Positions 6,207 to 7,512 of a stretch of 7,512 nt of DNA are shown here, one piece after another. The notes below the pieces were generated by a model that was not told the DNA's origin, did not search any database, and saw nothing but the letters and a program-made list of their open reading frames with translations. The DNA comes from Hydromicrobium sp964517765 (GTDB taxonomy: Bacteria; Actinomycetota; Humimicrobiia; Humimicrobiales; Humimicrobiaceae). A program made the translations under genes and the position numbers. The stretch lies in assembly GCA_964517765.1 (NCBI GenBank), contig CAZFEN010000036.1, positions 1-7,512 on the forward strand. Direction: 5' to 3'. Position 1 is the first letter of the stretch; every line of letters begins with the position of its first letter.

Positions 6207-6838
6207 TGAATCAAGTAAAAAAGTTAAAAAAATTAGAAAATCTTAGTTATTTCAATAAAGATACTATATCGCAGTATGTTGATGTTAAAACAAATACTCT
6301 TTTTGCAGATATCAACAGATGGATAAAAAATGGTACTTTGATTCAACTAAAAAAAGGACTTTATGTTACTTCAAATTATTTTGAAAAGCTTCAGAATAAG
6401 AGTTTATATCTTGAATTTATATCAAATAAACTAAGGGAACCCTCATATTTAAGTCTCGAATATATCTTACAAAAATATGGCATACTGACAGAATCTATTT
6501 ACTCTATGACATCCGTAACAATAAAATCAAGCAGGATTTACAGAAATAAACTGGGTATTTTTATCTACAGGAATCTGAAGGATGAGCTCTTTACAGGATA
6601 TAATATTCTGGAAAGTAATGGTTTTACTGTAAAAGAAGCAACAAAAGCCAAGGCACTATTTGACTGGTTGTACTTAAAACTATTAAGAATAAAAAAATTG
6701 GATTTAACTTTACTTGAATTATTTAGATTAAATCTTGAAAATTTTAAATCAAAAGAGTTTAATGAATTCAAATCATATTGTGAACTTACGGGTATACAAA
6801 AATTTTATCAGTTAACCGCAATAATTAAAAAATTATAA
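6206..6838 (+). CDS. AbiEi-like antitoxin of a type IV toxin-antitoxin system
   Basis: This 210-residue protein resembles AbiEi-family antitoxins, which counter the AbiEii nucleotidyltransferase toxin without a stable complex and repress their own promoter. Residues about 16-56 form an N-terminal winged helix-turn-helix, ending in the characteristic LIQLKKGLYVTS. Next comes PSYLSLEYILQKYGILTE (79-96), typical of the family, then SMTSVT (100-105), and AKAKALFDWLYL (147-158) in the C-terminal part. The ATG at 6206 is the only reasonable start: the next Met is at residue 101. It has no Shine-Dalgarno and lies immediately behind the promoter. The gene is much richer in A and T than ligA or gatCAB, which suggests acquisition by transfer. 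The downstream toxin-like gene begins 11 bases after the stop, so the pair is probably one transcript. The family assignment comes from recognised motifs and gene pairing, not from a database search. Confidence 0.85.
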   Translation: MNQVKKLKKLENLSYFNKDTISQYVDVKTNTLFADINRWIKNGTLIQLKKGLYVTSNYFEKLQNKSLYLEFISNKLREPSYLSLEYILQKYGILTESIYSMTSVTIKSSRIYRNKLGIFIYRNLKDELFTGYNILESNGFTVKEATKAKALFDWLYLKLLRIKKLDLTLLELFRLNLENFKSKEFNEFKSYCELTGIQKFYQLTAIIKKL

Positions 6839-6849
6839 GCAAACCTAAA

Positions 6850-7512
6850 ATGATTTACAGGGAACTGGAAAAAATAATAATTGAAGAAAAAGCTAAAGGC
6901 TCCCTGAGTAGCTATATTCTTAACTCATTAAAAGAATACCTTCAAGTCTATGTTCTCTATTATATATACACGAATTCAAAATATAATAAGAATCTCATTT
7001 TTACCGGCGGTACCTGCCTCAGGCATTTTTACAATCTACCAAGGTTATCAGAAGATCTGGACCTTGATTTTCAGGAAAGTTTCGACTCACGGGTACTGGT
7101 TGATGACCTTGAAGAATATTTTAAAAAAAGATATAAATTTAATGAAATAAAACTAGCCGTGAAGCAGCGCGGAAATCAGATCGTACTAAAATTTCCTGTT
7201 CTGCATAGACTGGGCCTGGCAAAAGAAAGCGAAAGTAATCTGCTTTATGTAAAACTTGACCTTTCTAAAAATCCATCAAAATATTTTGACCTGCAGACTA
7301 CTTCAAAATCTATCTATGGATTCAATTTTGTTGCAAAGCATTACGATTTACCTTCTCTTATGTCCGGTAAAATACATGCAATACTGATAAGAAAAAGATT
7401 CAAAGGTGCCGATAACATCGAGGTGGTCAGAGGAAGAGACTATTTTGACTTTCTATGGTTTTTAAAAAATTCTGTTAAACCTAATTTAAAAAGGCTTTCC
7501 GAAATGTTAAAT
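6850..7512 (+). CDS. AbiEii-like nucleotidyltransferase toxin, 3' end beyond the window
   Basis: The frame is open for 221 codons from the ATG at 6850 to the window edge with no stop. It fits the AbiEii/AbiGii nucleotidyltransferase toxins of type IV systems, which transfer nucleotides to RNA targets (tRNA in studied relatives) and arrest growth. Motif I is FTGGTCLRHFYN (51-62), followed by RLSEDLDLDF (65-74) with the acidic residues D69, D71 and D73 expected to bind metal. A later conserved Lys block, SGKIHAILIR (172-181), and RGRDYFDFLWFL (194-205) match the family's motifs III and IV. All catalytic positions I can see are intact. There is no Shine-Dalgarno in the 11-base spacer after the antitoxin, so translation may depend on coupling to it. 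Codon use is less AT-extreme than in the antitoxin gene. I cannot tell whether the C-terminal part is complete. Confidence 0.88.
   Translation, partial: MIYRELEKIIIEEKAKGSLSSYILNSLKEYLQVYVLYYIYTNSKYNKNLIFTGGTCLRHFYNLPRLSEDLDLDFQESFDSRVLVDDLEEYFKKRYKFNEIKLAVKQRGNQIVLKFPVLHRLGLAKESESNLLYVKLDLSKNPSKYFDLQTTSKSIYGFNFVAKHYDLPSLMSGKIHAILIRKRFKGADNIEVVRGRDYFDFLWFLKNSVKPNLKRLSEMLN

Noticed and set aside
6950..7150. Plus-strand frame of 66 codons
   Set aside because: It is out of frame inside the toxin gene, which has the conserved nucleotidyltransferase motifs in its own frame.
1..7512. CRISPR array, tRNA or rRNA gene, insertion sequence ends, rho-independent terminators
   Set aside because: Looked for by eye on both strands; no regularly spaced repeats with spacers, cloverleaf-like segments, terminal inverted repeats or GC-rich hairpins followed by T runs were found.

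Overview
The window looks like a piece of a bacterial draft genome, probably a metagenome scaffold because it contains a run of exactly 100 N. The NAD+-dependent DNA ligase and the GatCAB amidotransferase both point to a bacterium. The coding regions of the housekeeping genes are of moderate GC and use many AGG/AGA arginine and ATA isoleucine codons, while the spacers are very AT-rich. A ligA-gatC-gatA-gatB order is familiar from Firmicutes and Actinobacteria. I cannot place the organism more precisely from this sequence alone.

The left and middle part (1-5977) is read entirely from the minus strand. In transcription order it holds ligA (5977-3818), a CPBP-family intramembrane protease (about 3727-2966), gatC (2827 into the gap), gatA (out of the gap to 1306) and gatB (1210, running off the left edge). 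GatC, GatA and GatB form the amidotransferase that converts Glu-tRNAGln and/or Asp-tRNAAsn to the correctly charged tRNA. LigA seals nicks in replication and repair. The assembly gap at 2588-2687 removes the end of gatC and the beginning of gatA, including gatA's start codon. The 404-codon open frame beginning at 2520 is therefore not the real GatA start: the catalytic lysine lies upstream of it.

The right part (6206-7512) is divergent, on the plus strand, and distinctly more AT-rich at first. It encodes a two-gene type IV toxin-antitoxin cassette of the AbiE type. The first gene is an AbiEi-like winged-helix antitoxin (6206-6838). Eleven bases later comes an AbiEii-like nucleotidyltransferase toxin (6850 to beyond the right edge). 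A near-consensus sigma-70 promoter (TTGACT, 16 bp, TATAAT) lies so close to the antitoxin ATG that the transcript would be essentially leaderless. Three CAATTA copies spaced 20 and 21 bp run through this promoter and are a candidate autoregulatory operator.

Other structure includes a four-unit tandem heptamer repeat spanning the gatA stop codon, a 15-base motif shared upstream of ligA and gatC, short direct repeats in two spacers, and hydrophilic N-terminal tails on both GatB and LigA. I found no tRNA, rRNA, CRISPR array, insertion sequence or convincing rho-independent terminator. No clearly new system is visible. The AbiE-type cassette is the accessory element, and its regulatory region is the most interesting part.
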